Positions 48,163 through 61,324 are shown, numbered from the stretch's first letter. The stretch: DNA of 64,000 nucleotides from Calvatia gigantea (GCA_025093985.1 JACAAK010000001.1:682001-746000), one strand, 5' to 3'. The notes: a model not told the origin generated them from the sequence alone. Made by a program: numbers and translations.

Positions 48163-51100
48163 TTACAAGCCGCTGGAATCCACGGGAGACACCAACGTCA
48201 TCTTGACTTTACCCCTCTGGGTGTTTTTGTCCTTCTCCACTTCAATATTAACTACCACCTTATCGAACACCGCAATTATCATCTCCCCCGATGGACCCGG
48301 AACCGTGATGGTATAATTCTCCGCATCGAACTTCGTATCCCTCTTGAACATCACGAGTCCTTCAATACCCAACCTGTCCGCCCAGTCTCAGCACCAGTAA
48401 CCGAGGGCGGGAAGGAACGCAGGAAGGAAAACACGCACTTGGATACGAACACACTCAACCCATTCCTAAATGTCCTAATCACAAACGCGTCCTCCCTTAC
48501 ACTACCTTTGCCTTCCCTTTCATTCCTCCCCTTCAAAGCCAAACCAACGTAGAATTCTACGCTCGCACGACCGGCCATTTGTGCCATACGGTGGCGTCTG
48601 TTAATCACATCCATGACCCGTTCTACATGCGACTTCGAGTGGAGTGAGGGGTGGAGGGGTGTATAACCTACTGAAGCCGCCAACTGTCTGTGTGCGAGAA
48701 CATCTACATGGGATCGCATATTAGCCGCAGAACTAATGATAGCGAGGAGGTGCTTGCCTGCATAGCGACGGATGGGACTTGTGAAATGTGTATATATAGG
48801 ACTTGCAAGACCATAATGCCCAAACGTGCCTCTCGGAACGCTGCCTGAGCAAAAGTACTCCGCGGAAAGCATACACCGCGTCGCCATGATACGAACAAGG
48901 GTGTTGAAAGCCGGCTCTTGTGGATCCTAAAACCTCCTCAGTAACGTCGCTGGCATTTGTAGACAATCCAAGACATACCACACATTTGTCCAGGGAATCT
49001 GCCAACGCACCCGAACTTGAAACATCCAACCTAATACCCTTCCTCTTCAACAAGATATCCTGCAACTTCTCGAAATTCGTCTTCGGAGGTGGCAAGTGTC
49101 TCCGGAGGACAGCGGTTTGCGGGAACGCTTCTTGGGTCCTTCGAGCGACACTGATGTTCGCGAGAAGCATGAATTCCTCAACGAGACTGTTCGTTTCTCG
49201 GAGTTCCTTCTGTTCGACGTCGATTGGGTCGGAGGATTCAGAACTGTCGAGCTGGATTTTCACTTCAGGTGAAGCGAGATTAAGTGCGCCTGCTTTCATC
49301 CGTTGTTCCCTCAACTTCTTAGCGAGAGTGTTAAGAAGACGGATACTTTTCGTGAGATTGTCTTGTTGATTTCTATTGCAGGAAATTCATTCTGAGGAAT
49401 ACAGGTATACAGAAAGTATATCACGTACGGGTCATCTTTGCGAATCTGTGCTTCTTCATAGGTAAAAGCAGCCTTGGAGGCGATGACTGACTTGGTAAAT
49501 CGAACATTGACAATTTCAGCATCCGGTGTCAATTCCTAGTCTCTGTTAGCATAGCCATTTCAAATGCAAGACAAGATGGACCATACCCAAATCACAGAGA
49601 ATGCCAAGCGTTCAACAAATGGTCGGAGGGAACAGAGGTTGGTACCTAACAACGCAGGCAACATGTCTATGCGCTTGTCCACTAAGTATACTGTGGTTCC
49701 TCGATCTGAGGCTTCCTTGTCCATGGCAGTGTCGGCAAGCACAAAATGTGACACATCCGCAATATCTGTGCCTTGATTTAGTATGAATAAACCTACCGAG
49801 GCACTCGAGTGACTTACGAACACCTGCCTCAACGTTACCATTGGGTAAAGGCCGCGCATGAAGGGCGTCATCAATATCCTGACAACCTGAGAATCTGGTT
49901 AGGCATGGCAACCCGGTGTCCGTGAGTTGAACTCACCAGGGGGGTCAATGCTACAAATCAAAAGAGGCCTCAAATCCTCTCTGTCCCGCCACTCAAGACT
50001 GGTCTCACTCTTCGGCGGAACGACCCACTGTTCACCCTCGGGAGGCAAACAGTCCAGTATGGCCTTTCCAAAAGGCCTATATGGTACGTCAAACTCCAGC
50101 AGCAGACTCTCTTGCTCCGCCTCTTTACTCTCCACCTTCCCAAGTGCTCTAACGAAATGTCCTTCCGGGTACCGCGAATTCACGTCCCAGCGGTCAATTG
50201 TAACAAGAATTTTCTGACCGACCAATGTGGGCGCCTGTCTTGTCCTTAGGCGGATACGCGGCAAGAGTCGGGAGACAGGTGTGGCGAAAACGGTTTGTTG
50301 GGAAAGGGAAGTGACGTTTTGGGATGTGAGAGACGTGCTGTCGATGTGACAGACATATGCACGCCAGTTCCGTTTAATTACACCTACAATGCGGCCTGTA
50401 GGCTGTCTTTCCTTGGATTGAGCACTGGGTTCGGACTTGACGAGGCGCGCCTCATGGGCGGTGACTTCGTCACGATCGCTTTCGTCGCCCTCTTCCCCTG
50501 AGCCCTCGGCGTCATCATTTTTCAAGGCGGCTTGAAGTCGTTCACGTAAGTTCGTTTACAGAAAAGGACGGAGCTTACCATCTGCATCTACCACTTCATC
50601 CGCTGGCGCCTTCCATTCTTTCTCGTCGAAAACTTCGACGACTACGACGTCGCCGTTAACGGATCGGTTCATGTTCTCGCGTCCTATGAGAAGGACGGGT
50701 TTGTTGAATGCGGGCACAGCGACACTACCCTGTAACAAGTTAGACAAGGTGAGTGGCCGCAAGAGGTAACCTTACCTCCAAATAATTGTATTGATTGGCA
50801 TCAAAGTGGCCTTGGTGAAGTTCTCCTGCTTTGACTCCTGCAAGAAGGGTTGCGGTGGGCAAGTACTGAAAGGCGTCAAGAAAATTCGAGGTCGGGGATA
50901 AAGCTACATACATCAGGATAGAGTGGTTGTCTCACTCCGGCTGCCTTGGTTGGTTCGATACTGTCAGATCCAACTGCAGAAAGCAGGTCAAGGAGTTGGT
51001 TTGCTTCGGGCATATTTTCCTACATATTTCCTGACTATAGGGAGGTGTCAGACGTCGCTCTCATTCAGCATTAGGACTCAACTTACCGGAAATCACAGGA

Positions 51101-51924
51101 ATACCAGAGACCTCCGCTCTCTGCCGGTTCGCTGCGTCCTCCGTCATGAGAACGACTTCTGGGACTTTCGGCGGGGCTCGTCCACGGATTGGTGGCCGAG
51201 TCACTTGGAGATGGTTGTTGTACCACTCAGTTGCCTTTCTGATACCTGAATGCAAATCTTTAATTTGGAATGTTTGGTCAATGGTAATGCATACCTCTGT
51301 CATTACGGTCGTTTGGTGTCTCATTCTCCTCACGAATTATTGCAGTTTCCCTAGCAGAGGTCAGATCGCTGCGTTGCCATCCGGAGATAGGGAACATACG
51401 ATCTGTATTCATTGTAAAATATCCAGATATTTTTCTCGTCCATCTTTGTGAGAGCCTTCAAACGATTGTACAATGGAAGTGATCGGTGTCGGACCTCTTC
51501 CATGACTGTTTGCAACAGAATAATGGGGGGTGCGAATAAAGGTGATTCAACAAGGTCCATCTGCAAGTAACATGGATTAGGACAACAGACATCCTGTTTA
51601 CAAGGTCGGCACATACCTGTGACAAAAACACATTCGTGTCCGGCAAGATGAAATGTCCATTGGGGAATATGGGATGGGGAGCTCCAGCCACGGGAAGAGT
51701 ACTTTCAAGGGACGAATGACACGCAATGCAGTTCTGGATGCCACAAGCAACGTCGTCACGAAGATACCGTTCACGAAGGACTAATGAACAATGAGATCGG
51801 ATGGTGGATAACGAGAATGACACTCACCTTTGATAACTTTCCCTCTTGCAGTTTTCTTGAAAAACTTGCGCTGCGTAATGACAGCCTCTGAACGAGGGCG
51901 TTTCCTTACTGTTATTTGTTCCAT
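48163..51924 (-). CDS. DIS3: Exosome ribonuclease DIS3/RRP44
   Basis: The catalytic subunit of the RNA exosome, with 3'-5' exonuclease and endonuclease sites. ATG at 51924 ([13 protein letters not shown]); first exons 51828-51924 and 51617-51780. Residues about 40-55 hold the CR3 cysteine motif (CGIQNCIAC, spacing C-x4-C-x2-C), followed by the PIN endonuclease domain ([26 protein letters not shown]). Cold-shock domains come next ([38 protein letters not shown]). The RNB exonuclease has the acidic site [16 protein letters not shown], then [26 protein letters not shown] and [22 protein letters not shown]-terminal S1-like segment ends PVDSSGL. It is a full-length family member split by many short introns. 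Its 5' end faces the hypothetical gene at 52452. Confidence 0.94.
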
Positions 51925-52313
51925 ATCCCACTGGTGAACGTTAGTTGGACGCCGGCGTACAGTGTACTGTGCAGTTCGTAATCAATGCGAAATTCAAACT
52001 GTGGAAGTGTGACCTGTCACAAATTCACCAATTACCGGTACCACCTGCGTCAGGCTTTCAAAAGAATTAGACCTGACAGATCTAAAGTGGCTGGTTCCCT
52101 CAATAACATCTCCTGTCTTTGGTCATAATTTGGAAGATCTGATAGGAGGCAAGAGACCACGCGGTTATTAGGTGGCAACCTGGAGGCACTTAACACATCT
52201 GGGACCCACAACCCGCAGGCCACACCCCGCTCGAACAATGGGACGAGACGGCAACCTTACATGATCCTGGCAGTGTCTATGTGGAAGATATTCTATGTCC
52301 ATCGGTCTTGCGC

Positions 52314-52320
52314 TATATAA
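52314..52320 (+). promoter_or_regulatory. Candidate TATA box
   Basis: TATATAA lies 132 bases upstream of the proposed start codon at 52452, in the bidirectional promoter shared with DIS3. The motif and a CT-rich stretch after it fit a core promoter. No experimental support is available from sequence alone. Confidence 0.4.
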
Positions 52321-52451
52321 TCCAACCGGCCCCCCCGTTTTCTGGTGTTCATTTCACGTTCACTTTTGCTTTTATACCCCCTGCTTAATTTCGATTCGGC
52401 TGGTCCCCGAACCCTCTTTTTTATTCCTTATCGATTCTTTGTATTATAAGG

Positions 52452-53560
52452 ATGGGTGGACCGAAATTCAGCTGGCGCAAAATAGTCCGTCGGTACGTCA
52501 CCGACATATTTTGGTTGTCCCCAACTCATTGACCTCACCGCGCTCCCGTAGAATTTTTCGTCCACGCGAAGGTCGTGGACGTTCAGGGACCACCGCTCCT
52601 ACGACTCCTGTGAAAGCCAATATAAAGAGCTTGAGGCTTTCAAGATCGTTCTCTATCCTTCGCAATTTTTCCACACCCTCTTCGGAGACCAGGGATGATA
52701 CCTCTTCTTTCATGAGCCCGATGCCCGAAGAGCTTCGATCCCTTTCGTTTGAAGATTCTGATATTTTCTCCTCATCGGACCAACTTGGTGATTGGGGTGA
52801 CCTGGACAGAGCCAACTCTGTCAGGTTGTCTTTTATTAACTGCGACAGGATCATTGATACATTTCCTAAGCCACCTTCTACCTTCAGGTCTCAAACACTG
52901 CCGTCGCAACGACCTACCGAAAGTCGGCGTCGCCTCCCTGTGGCGCTCCCTCAATCCTCGAGCCAGGATTTAGACTCTCATCACAATTTACGCAGTTTCA
53001 CGAAGCACGAGCGAAAACAAACCCATAGTCGCGCCCCTACACCACATCCACGTTCTAATCGCTACGGCTCACTTAATCACACAACTACATCCATTCCTTT
53101 TGATCTTCTTTCTCGTACTCCTGCAGCTAATGGCTTCGCGAGCAATCCTAATTTACAAAGACCTCCTTCCCGCACGTCCCTGGTATCCTCGGCAAGTCTT
53201 CGGCTTCAGTTGTCACCTGTTTCCTCGCGGCCCTCATCCCAGTCATCACTCGCTCGCTCCAAGAGCTGTACCTTACTGTTCCGCCCACTTACTCCCGAGG
53301 GGGGTTCCATTGCTTCTTGCCCTACAGCTTTTTCGTCATGGCGCCCTCCATCGCGTGATGCCAGACCTATGCCCCCCACTTCGAGCCCTCGAAAAGTCGT
53401 CCCTTTGTCTCCACTCTCTCCTTCTTTTTCATTGAATTCATTCCATGTACCAGGGCTCGAGCACAGGACGATGAAGTCGTCTTCCAGCAGCCTTACTTCC
53501 CATAACGGTACTCCCAATGTTAGTGGGAGTCTTGTACCCATTGGGACTCCACGGTTTTAG
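52452..53560 (+). CDS. Serine-rich hypothetical protein
   Basis: Two exons, 52452-52492 and 52552-53560, total 1050 nt (349 aa). The first exon encodes a short basic start (MGGPKFSWRKIVRR) and joins through a consensus GTACGT donor and CCGTAG acceptor to FRPREGRGRSG. The rest is low-complexity: rich in Ser, Pro, Thr and Arg, with many S-P and R-x-x-S sites (SPLSPSFSLNS, TSSPRKVV), and is probably disordered and phosphorylated. No domain was recognised. A longer unspliced frame from 52295 with a hydrophobic N-terminus was considered less likely because it begins without an ATG-supported context and reads through a good intron. Function unknown. Confidence 0.6.
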
Positions 53561-54030
53561 TGTAATTTCAGGATCTCTCTAATGACCGACAAAACGAATC
53601 ACGCTTCTTACAAGCGAATGTACTCCGAATATACTGTTCTATCCCCACCTTCCTATCACGAGACGTTCCTTGATTTCTGAACCTACCCGCGGCCCGGCCA
53701 GTTCCCAGTCGGTTCCCGTCCTGAAGAAAGGGCGGGTATTGCTCGGATAATACCTCCGCGTATATTCTTAGATTACAAGATTTTCTGGCTATTCCTGGAT
53801 AGCGCTAATTATAGCCCGAGAACCACAAGGCGAACGTGAGTATTCTGAAATTGATACCGGCGCTCTTAATAGAACAAACCAGGTCAGTCGCTCATCACAC
53901 TCATACAAAAATCACCAGGCAACTCACACCCGGTATCAGATTCTCCGTGGGATGTCTTTGGACGGGCCGTTTCAAGCTGCATATAATCGAACGTTCTACT
54001 GGATAAGTGGGTTACCTACAAACACGAACG
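53561..54030. other. Intergenic, promoter side of polygalacturonase
   Basis: About 470 bases between the Ser-rich protein and the polygalacturonase start. A TATA-like CATATAAT lies about 50 bases before the ATG at 54031. No other feature was recognised. Confidence 0.4.
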
Positions 54031-56038
54031 ATGTTGAACTCAGTTCTGGGTCTTTTGGTACTCGCTGCATCCGCTCACGCGGCAAGCGATTGCACTGGAA
54101 CTATCAATTCCATGGCTGGTGAGTATCCGCCTTGTTACTGAAATCAGTATTCACCTTGCATTCAGACGTCGCTGCGGCAGTTCAATGTACTACAGTCGTA
54201 TTGAATGGCTTCACTGTCCCAGCTGGACAAACCCTCAATCTCAACCTCCTTACTGGTACCACAGTCAATATGAGTATGTACTATACCTCTCCACACTACT
54301 CGCAATGTTACTAAACAGTAATTGACTACAGATGGCAATATCAACTTCGGAAACGTCAGCTGGGCAGGTCCCCTCTTCCAAGTCAGGTAGAGTACCATCA
54401 CTTCGTCACGTTCGCCCCCCTGTTTTCCTGACGTCGGCCACCTTCAGCGGGACTTCCATTACTTGTAAGTTCCAATCGTGGTCAGCTACAATGACAGCCA
54501 GCTCATCACAGGCAACAGTTAATGGAAATGGTCACACGTTCGATGGTGGAGGACCCTTTTACTGGGTAAATTTCGGACGGCAATGAGCTAACAGTTGTGG
54601 ATTGGCTGATCATGGATACAGGACGGGCTCGGCGGGAATGGCGGAGTAGTAAAGCCCGCGCCGATGATGAAGTCGGTTCCTTTCTAAATCCTCATGAAAC
54701 AATGCTTATTGTTGTCCTTTCAGAATCAGGATCTCTGGGAGATACTCTGTATGTTCCTTGGCAGAAAGAACATTCCAGCAAGTACTAATCGAACCTAGGG
54801 CGTCAGAGTAGTCAACTCACCAGCCAGGACTTACTCTGTTTCCAATCCTGGGCCCCTTGTTATGGATGGCTTGACTATTGATAACTGTGGGTGTTGAAGT
54901 CTAGTAAGAACGCCGACATTGATTCGAAGTTTTATCATAGCTCTCGGCGATTTGCCCAACTCGAAGAGTGGCGGACAACCTGCAGGTCACAACACGGATG
55001 GTTTCGACGCAAGCACAACAGATTTGACGATCCAAAACAGGTATGACCGAGCCTGCTTCAACATGCTCACCTCCAACTAACACATTACTTTTAGTAATAT
55101 AAAGAATCAGGTATGCAGTTTATATGCTCCACAAAACTATACTCATGGGTTGAAAGGATGACTGCCTCGCCATCAACAGGGGCTCCAATATCGTTTTCAA
55201 GGGTAATACCTGTTCAGGAGGTCACGGAATCTCGGTGGTACGTTTGTTATCAATTGCTGACCCGAGGCGGGATCCGATAATATACCATAGGGCTCTATCA
55301 ACTCGGGAGTGACTGTTAATGGCATTGTCATTTCTGGCAATACGATCATTAACAAGTCGGTGTCATCTCTGGTACACTGGATTTCGAATCGGACACTAAC
55401 GGTGTTTAAGCGACCAAGCCTTACGCATCAAGACCGTCGTTGATGCTACTGGAAGCACCGTAACTAACATTACATACTCCGTGAGCCATCAACTTTCAAC
55501 CTCACACTCCAAGTGCAAATGCTGACCCGTGCGCTCAAGGGCAACACTGCCACCGGGATAAAGAGATTCGGAGTGATAATTGACCAGGTACAATATATCT
55601 CTAATCTGGTTGGCGTGGTACTCATATCGGGACCAGAGCTATCCATCAACCCTCGCTACACCCGGAAACGGCGTCAAGGTTTCAGTATGCAGCTGTCTCT
55701 GGCAAAGAAAAGAACATTTACTGACCCATCGGTTTAGGCTGTCAACTTCGTCGCCCCCCAAACTACCATCTCGGTTAACAGCGGCGCACAAAGGGTTGCT
55801 GTCAACTGCGGTGTCGGCTCTTGCACAGGTGGGCTGCTTTGCACAAACCTCATTGTAGACATACACTTTACTCATCGTACATCAAATCCAAGGTACATGG
55901 AACTGGTCGAACTTAAAAGTCTCCGGAGGCGCCGCAGGTAAGTGAAGATATTGGGCCACCCCAGTTCACCTGAATAATCTTGTTGAAATGCTAGGTAAAA
56001 TTACAAACTTCGGTGGTATCACCGGTTTCAACCAGTAG
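54031..56038 (+). CDS. Secreted endopolygalacturonase (GH28)
   Basis: Hydrolyses alpha-1,4-galacturonan in pectin outside the cell. The product starts with a signal peptide ([17 protein letters not shown], cleavage likely before SDCTG). The right-handed beta-helix core shows the GH28 active-site motifs in order: [25 protein letters not shown] and RIKT. The carboxylates D/DD, the His of GHG and the Arg-Lys of RIK are all present. The C-terminus [10 protein letters not shown] is followed by TAG 56036-56038. The gene is very intron-rich: about 14 introns of 45-65 nt, the first at 54119-54165, and phases agree throughout. Short exons such as TNIKNQ-type pieces flank the catalytic DD. It is an intact-looking enzyme for plant cell-wall breakdown. 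Confidence 0.93.
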
Positions 56039-56380
56039 GAATGATATGCTACAAATTGTGTACGACTAGTATCCTTGTCCACGTGCGGTTATAAAAGCTA
56101 TCTTGCCTACTCCCCGAATCAATCCATCACGACAATATCCAAGTCAAGGACACTAAGCTGTCCCACCAATGACAGCAGGTGTTTGCATTTTTGAAGGCGG
56201 GCAACTTTCAACTCCGGACGTTTCGATATGAAGGAAGTAAGGGAAATGGGGATGAAGATGCCTTGTGGTTCTCCAATATCAACGTTGGCAAGGGCAATTT
56301 GCCGGAGGTTGGGGAAAAGTATGTACTCAGAGCCATTACTGGCGGTGGGGGTCGAGCTGGCGCCTGGTCCCTCAAGAAAT

Positions 56381-57974
56381 CTAAACAAGCTCATGCGCCG
56401 TCGTGGTCCCTTGTAACCATAAATTCTGCACTTCCTTCATCCCGGACAGAGGAAGCACAAGTGCATAGATCCATGCGTCGGATTGGAGATTCTTTGATAG
56501 ATGGCTCGACAAAGACATTGTGAAAGTTTCAAAGCCACCCTGAGGGTGAAACTTGGTGTGCGCCGCCAACAAAAGCCTCCCTACCATAGACACAGCAGCA
56601 TCGACCCGCCGCTGGTACCACTCCATGTACTTCAAGTGGATCCTTAGTTTGATCACCTCCTCTTCGGAAACTTGTAGGTAAAACTGACCCGAGGAAACTT
56701 TGAGATAAAGGGATCGGGTTGGGGCCGATCGGGTCGAAGTGGATTGTGATTTGTTGAGTTGCAGAAATTCAACGATGTCGTCAAGCGTTGGACCCGCAGC
56801 AGCATCTTGGGTTTCCAGCCGTAAGACGCACGATGAAGGCATGGTTAGCCCACGGAAGACGGCACCACATGCGGAATGATTGCCCCTAAGTTCTAATTCT
56901 CGGAGATGTGGCAAATGAATAGGAGTAGGTAGCAAGGGAAGCGGAATAGGCTCTGTGCCAATGGAGGGGTCAATTGTGCTGTCTCCGTCCGCCTTGATGC
57001 AGTTAAACAAAGATAGCTCCTGGAGCTTAGGGAATTTTCGGATCGCAGCTAACCATTGGAACGGTGTCTCCGACCCCCAAGCATGGGTTACATATAGGCA
57101 AGTCAGAGTTACCATCTGGCAAGACGGGAGCTGGACAGACGGTCCGTTCAAATAAAGACGGCGAAGTCCCGATGGGAGATTCTCCGATGTCGGGCTTTTC
57201 TGCCACCCGTCCGCCTCCCCCAAACAATAGTGGGAGAGTTTACACGTCACAAGGTCCAATTCTTCCAATTCCTGAAGTTCCTGGACATGGCTTAAAACCT
57301 TGCTTGCAAGATAAGGATCCTGCAGGTTTGCATAAAGCCCTCGAACTCTATGTGCGTGAAGCACGAAGGCGATGTGCTCTTCCTTAGTTCCCGCAGGCAT
57401 AAAGACGTTGATAGGCCGGTCCCGACTTCGTCTCAGAACTTCGCCAATCCAATAGCCCCCCGAAGCTAAGTCAATAGCACTGCACCACATATCTGGGGAT
57501 CCTAGTGCAATCTCCCGCCAACGGTGGCAAATTTGAGCTAGATATCGTTTGGTAGAGCAATATTTCTTGATGAGAGCAGGATATCTTGACGCATGAGGGG
57601 GGAGAGTACCACTCGTGAAGATCTGAAGGAGTAGTTCGTAGGGAAGTTTTGAGATCGGTTGCTCCTCATTATGGGCACTGAGTTTGCTGGTATTGTCTTG
57701 CTGCGCCTGCTCCTGCTTTTCCTCCTGCACAAAGTCCTTTAGAAACTGTCAGATCCACAACCAATATAAACTTTCGCCGAACCGACCTGAGTTCCTACAA
57801 CAATTTGCGAGATTGACTGGGCGGGAATCAGTTTAATCGCAAATCCGCGGTCGCACGACTTACTTCCGGCACTTCCTCGCTCTGCCCGCGACGGCGACGA
57901 TATGATTTTACTAAAGATCGGAGGAGTAGAGAAAGACGTCGAAGAATGTGAGCGAGCTGGAGGATGGCAACCAT
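56381..57974 (-). CDS. F-box-like leucine-rich protein (possible 3' frameshift)
   Basis: Two exons read leftwards: 57864-57974 and 56381-57745, separated by a 118-nt intron. The product is about 492 aa. Exon 1 encodes a hydrophobic-then-basic N-terminus (MVAILQLAHILRRLSLLLRS, SYRRRRG). The main open frame has no ATG near its start (it opens with GTG), so the upstream exon is needed. An F-box-like segment follows (PISKLPYELLLQIFTSG; QICHRWREIALGSPDMW) and then leucine-rich repeats. The frame stops at 56381, but a +1 frame opens at 56394 and continues LRR-like sequence (SEYILFPNLRQIALANVDI) to 56119, so one extra base near 56390 is suspected. Role by analogy: SCF substrate adaptor. Confidence 0.62.
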
Positions 57975-58289
57975 GGCATAAGATCTACTTACAGCATCGT
58001 GAATGCTTCAGCTTTTAGTGGACTCGGGCGCTTAAAATAGAATCAGCCCTGGACATCGAACAGCCTCATGTAGCCAGTGTGCTTGAACCGTAATCACAGC
58101 CACTAAACACAACATTTTCATTTGGCGAAAGTTGTGGTTCTTTAAGAACCCCAATTCGTTCATAAACGCTGAGTACTGAGTACCGGCTTCGGATTTCCTG
58201 GGAAGCTGCACCCTCTGAGATCTGAGCATATAGGTTGTGAAGGTGACATGCGAATTCAACTATGAAAGAGTTTCACAAACAGGCACGTC
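57975..58289. other. Short intergenic
   Basis: About 315 bases between the second F-box-like start and the TAPT1-like stop, both genes on the minus strand. It presumably contains the F-box promoter and the TAPT1-like 3' UTR seen on the minus strand. Nothing else was recognised. Confidence 0.45.
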
Positions 58290-60893
58290 CTACCATATCC
58301 GCTTCACCATTGTATATCTCGTCAAATCTTCCAATTTCACTCTTTCCTTCTTCCTCAACCCTTGTCCTGGCTTGTTCTCGCCCATATCTGCCAGACGAGG
58401 GGCATCATCTCGATCGTCATCGAAGTATTTTTTCAGGTTCTTATTGTATTTCTAGTGACTGTGAGGCGAAGTTCAGGTGAAGGGATTCAAAATTCACTCA
58501 CCCTTTCCTCCTCACCCTCCCCAATTGGGTCCCTCCCAAAGTTATTCACGGCATCAGCAGCCTCCCGTTGCTCCATTCCTGCCTGCCGCCGCGCAGCATA
58601 GGTAATCAAATTCACACCTAGAATAATCTTGACCACGACGAAGCTGGAGAACGGAATTGATAAAGTTCAAAACGGAAAACAAGTAGCATCGTTCATACCA
58701 TAACCAGATCAGGACACCCATTACGCCCCAAGTTGCATACTTGATAGCCTCAACGCTCTTGAAGGTGAGTGAGAGGGCGTTAAAATCAAGGTTATAGATC
58801 GAGGGAAGGCGCCAGAGGGAGAACGATAACCCTCCATGATCGGAGAACAGAAGGCCAATCGATTGGGATCCAACGAGGGTAACGAGCACTGCCAATGGGA
58901 GCGAAGCAAACCCAAGGCGACGGGCAACAACAGGCGATTGGTCCACATATGAATGCTAAAATGAGCGTGAGCATATATCCGAATACAATTACCAGCAGGC
59001 GGTATATACCTTTCTGGCACCCCGCCTGCCGACGGCGCTCCCACTCGTGAGGTCACGGCACAAGATGTCAGCGTAGCGCTCATAGACCGAAGGCCGAATG
59101 TGATTGAATTTCGTAATAAATGCATGCTTCAGCCAGTCTACGAGCATTTCAGAGCACATCACCGTAAGGACAGGCTGTGAATGCGTTTTAAATAGTTTAC
59201 GAAAGCGAACACAGGTTTCCCACGCACATAAGAAATGGTCCATAGAATATTGTTGCCTCTAAACCACCCGAAGCTCTTGGGTAGAACAAAGCCGCTGGAG
59301 AGGTCGAATTCAGACCCGCTAAGCTCGATGAGATTTCGGAAGGCTACAACCCCCAGCATTAATGCGAGTGTGAAACGCTCCACTATGTCTGCGACGCAGG
59401 CCACATATGTAAACCAGGCCATACGACAAGAAGGAATGGGGAATGACTTACCTGCGCACGTTATCTGGAAGAGATTATCCTTTTCAAACCTCTTGAACAC
59501 ACTTCCTTTAATTTCCACAAATTGATTAGAGACCAGGAGTGTTAATAGAGCATGGTCATAGGAATTGACAGCGACATTAAGGGCGATAAGTTGGTAAACC
59601 ATAACTAAGGCGTGAGTAACTTGCGATCATGGTTTAGCGTATGAAACGATGTGCATCTGTGAATTCCACTTACCATTGTACGTGGTCGCAAGGAAAAAAT
59701 ACAAGAAAGGTGTGAAAGTATTGGCTGTCACAGGTATTCTATGAGAGAGTGGTTCAAGTGTTGACCGCGAGAATAGGCAGTCCAGAATGTCTTGTCCTAT
59801 CGATGCGCAGAGTCTGTCGGCGATCTAGTTGGTTCAGTGTTATGATTGGCGTCAAAACGAGGTTCTTTCAAGCTCACCTCCAGTGCATTGAAAATAACAT
59901 AAAGTTTAATGGTGTCCTGTCCACGGATAGTATGATAAATTTTGCTGGCGTCGGTTAGGGGAACTAATATAAATAATGATATTACGAGCATCAACGCTCT
60001 GAGCAAGTCTGCTTTTTGGGACGGCGGAAGTGGGGGGGCAGATCTCCGAAAGAAGTTGGTGATGAGGCGGGTGGAATGCGAGACAGAATCGAATGGGCAG
60101 AATCGTAAAGGTGTAGAGGAAGCTATCCAAGCACAGGATAAACCCGAACCCTATGATCTGAGGATTGCTCTGGTGAACGACAATCCTCAGCACATAGAAT
60201 AACAGAGCTGACCTTTTCCATGGCGAGAGGTATGTTCAAAAAATTGCTAACGCGTTCCCACTTCAACTCTTGGTGCGAGTCGAAATCTGTCGCCAAAAGC
60301 TCCTCACGGAGATAATCCCATAGGGAGAACGGGACTGGGTCATAGGTTTTGCTATCCTGTCTCATTTGACGGTTTCGTGGAGGGGGTGCTGCTTCCAGGA
60401 CTGGGGTTGGTGGACCCATTGCATCTAGCGGCGTAGCGCGAGGACGGGATAGGCCGTTTTCTTCATATGGTTTCAAAGAGAGGGTGGGCGTTGCTGGTAG
60501 GGATGCGTAAGCCGCAGGGGGACTGCGGTGTCTCCCTTGGAGCCTGAAGTCATCTGGGACATTGTTGTCCAGATCGTCTGAAGTCGAACGCCCTCGCCGT
60601 AGTAGTTCCCTTCTCCAGTCCGCCCCAATGTCCGGGTCTGAACTGTTTGTATAGTATGCGCGGTCATATATATGTGTCGGGCGCTGTTCTCGAGAAGATG
60701 GGTCCGGATTCGACCTCGCTGGTGGTTTGTTCTGTTTGCCGAGTGCGGGAGCAGAGGGGAATACATGGAGGGTGTGCTGTGTCTGGTCCTGGCGCTGCTC
60801 ATTACCGATAGATGCTAGTGTAGCGTCTTGACTGCCAGACGAGTGTCGTCGACGCTGTTTCTTGGACTTTCTGGGTGATGATGATGTCGTCAT
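58290..60893 (-). CDS. TAPT1/EMP65-family polytopic membrane protein
   Basis: First exon 60213-60893 (227 codons) starts at ATG 60893; the frame continues upstream only from a TTG. It is basic and disordered (SSSPRKSKKQRRR), then enters the family core: SLWDYLREELLATDFDSHQELKWERVSNFLNIPLAMEK. Later short exons give GFGFILCLDSFLYTFTILPIRF, LTDASKIYHTIRGQDTIKLYVIFNALE, ADRLCASIGQDILDCLF, VNSYDHALLTLLVSNQFVEIKGSVFKRFEKDNLFQI, ADIVERFTLALMLGVVAFRN and VLTVMCSEMLVDWLKHAFITKFN. These blocks are diagnostic of the TAPT1 family (DUF747); the yeast member EMP65 acts in the ER membrane with SLP1. About six or more hydrophobic segments. The C-terminal tail is charged (YFDDDRDDAPRLADM) and ends VKRIW. All introns appear short. 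Confidence 0.86.
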
Positions 60894-61013
60894 GGGGCAA
60901 GCACTTGACAGCAAACAAAGGCCAATTGAAACTGTTCGAGCCGCTGCCCGTTAGGCTCAAGATAGTGAGAACTGTTCTCTCGTTTCGACCTGCTGCGCGA
61001 GAGACAGACCGAA

Positions 61014-61038
61014 ACTCAGTACTCAGTACTCAGTACTC
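61014..61038. repeat. ACTCAGT tandem repeat
   Basis: Three and a half copies of the 7-base unit ACTCAGT, about 120 bases upstream of the TAPT1-like start codon in the minus-strand promoter region. It contains overlapping TGAGT/ACTCA half-sites like those recognised by bZIP factors. Any regulatory meaning is a guess. Confidence 0.7.
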
Positions 61039-61324
61039 AAAGTAGGAGAGAAAGTCACAAGTGATAATAAATCTCAGACACAAAAGTTTAGTGCAGCCCC
61101 TGACACGTCTTGTGAGCACGTGGCAACTGACAGAATCGTGATCATAATACAATCATATTTGGTATTTTACAAATTCCACTCTACTGAAAGGTCGAAGATC
61201 ATCGAGAAATACAGGTCCATAAATCAAAGCAGGGGCCGCGAATAGGAGGTGTGATAGGTAGGGTATTGAGGGATCGTATGGGAATCGTAGAAGAGTCATG
61301 GAAGTTAGTCCACCAATCCGCTGA

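Noticed and set aside
52295..52500. Longer unspliced start for the Ser-rich protein with a hydrophobic N-terminus
   Set aside because: It would read across a consensus 59-nt intron. The spliced start at 52452 closes in frame and gives a more typical N-terminus.
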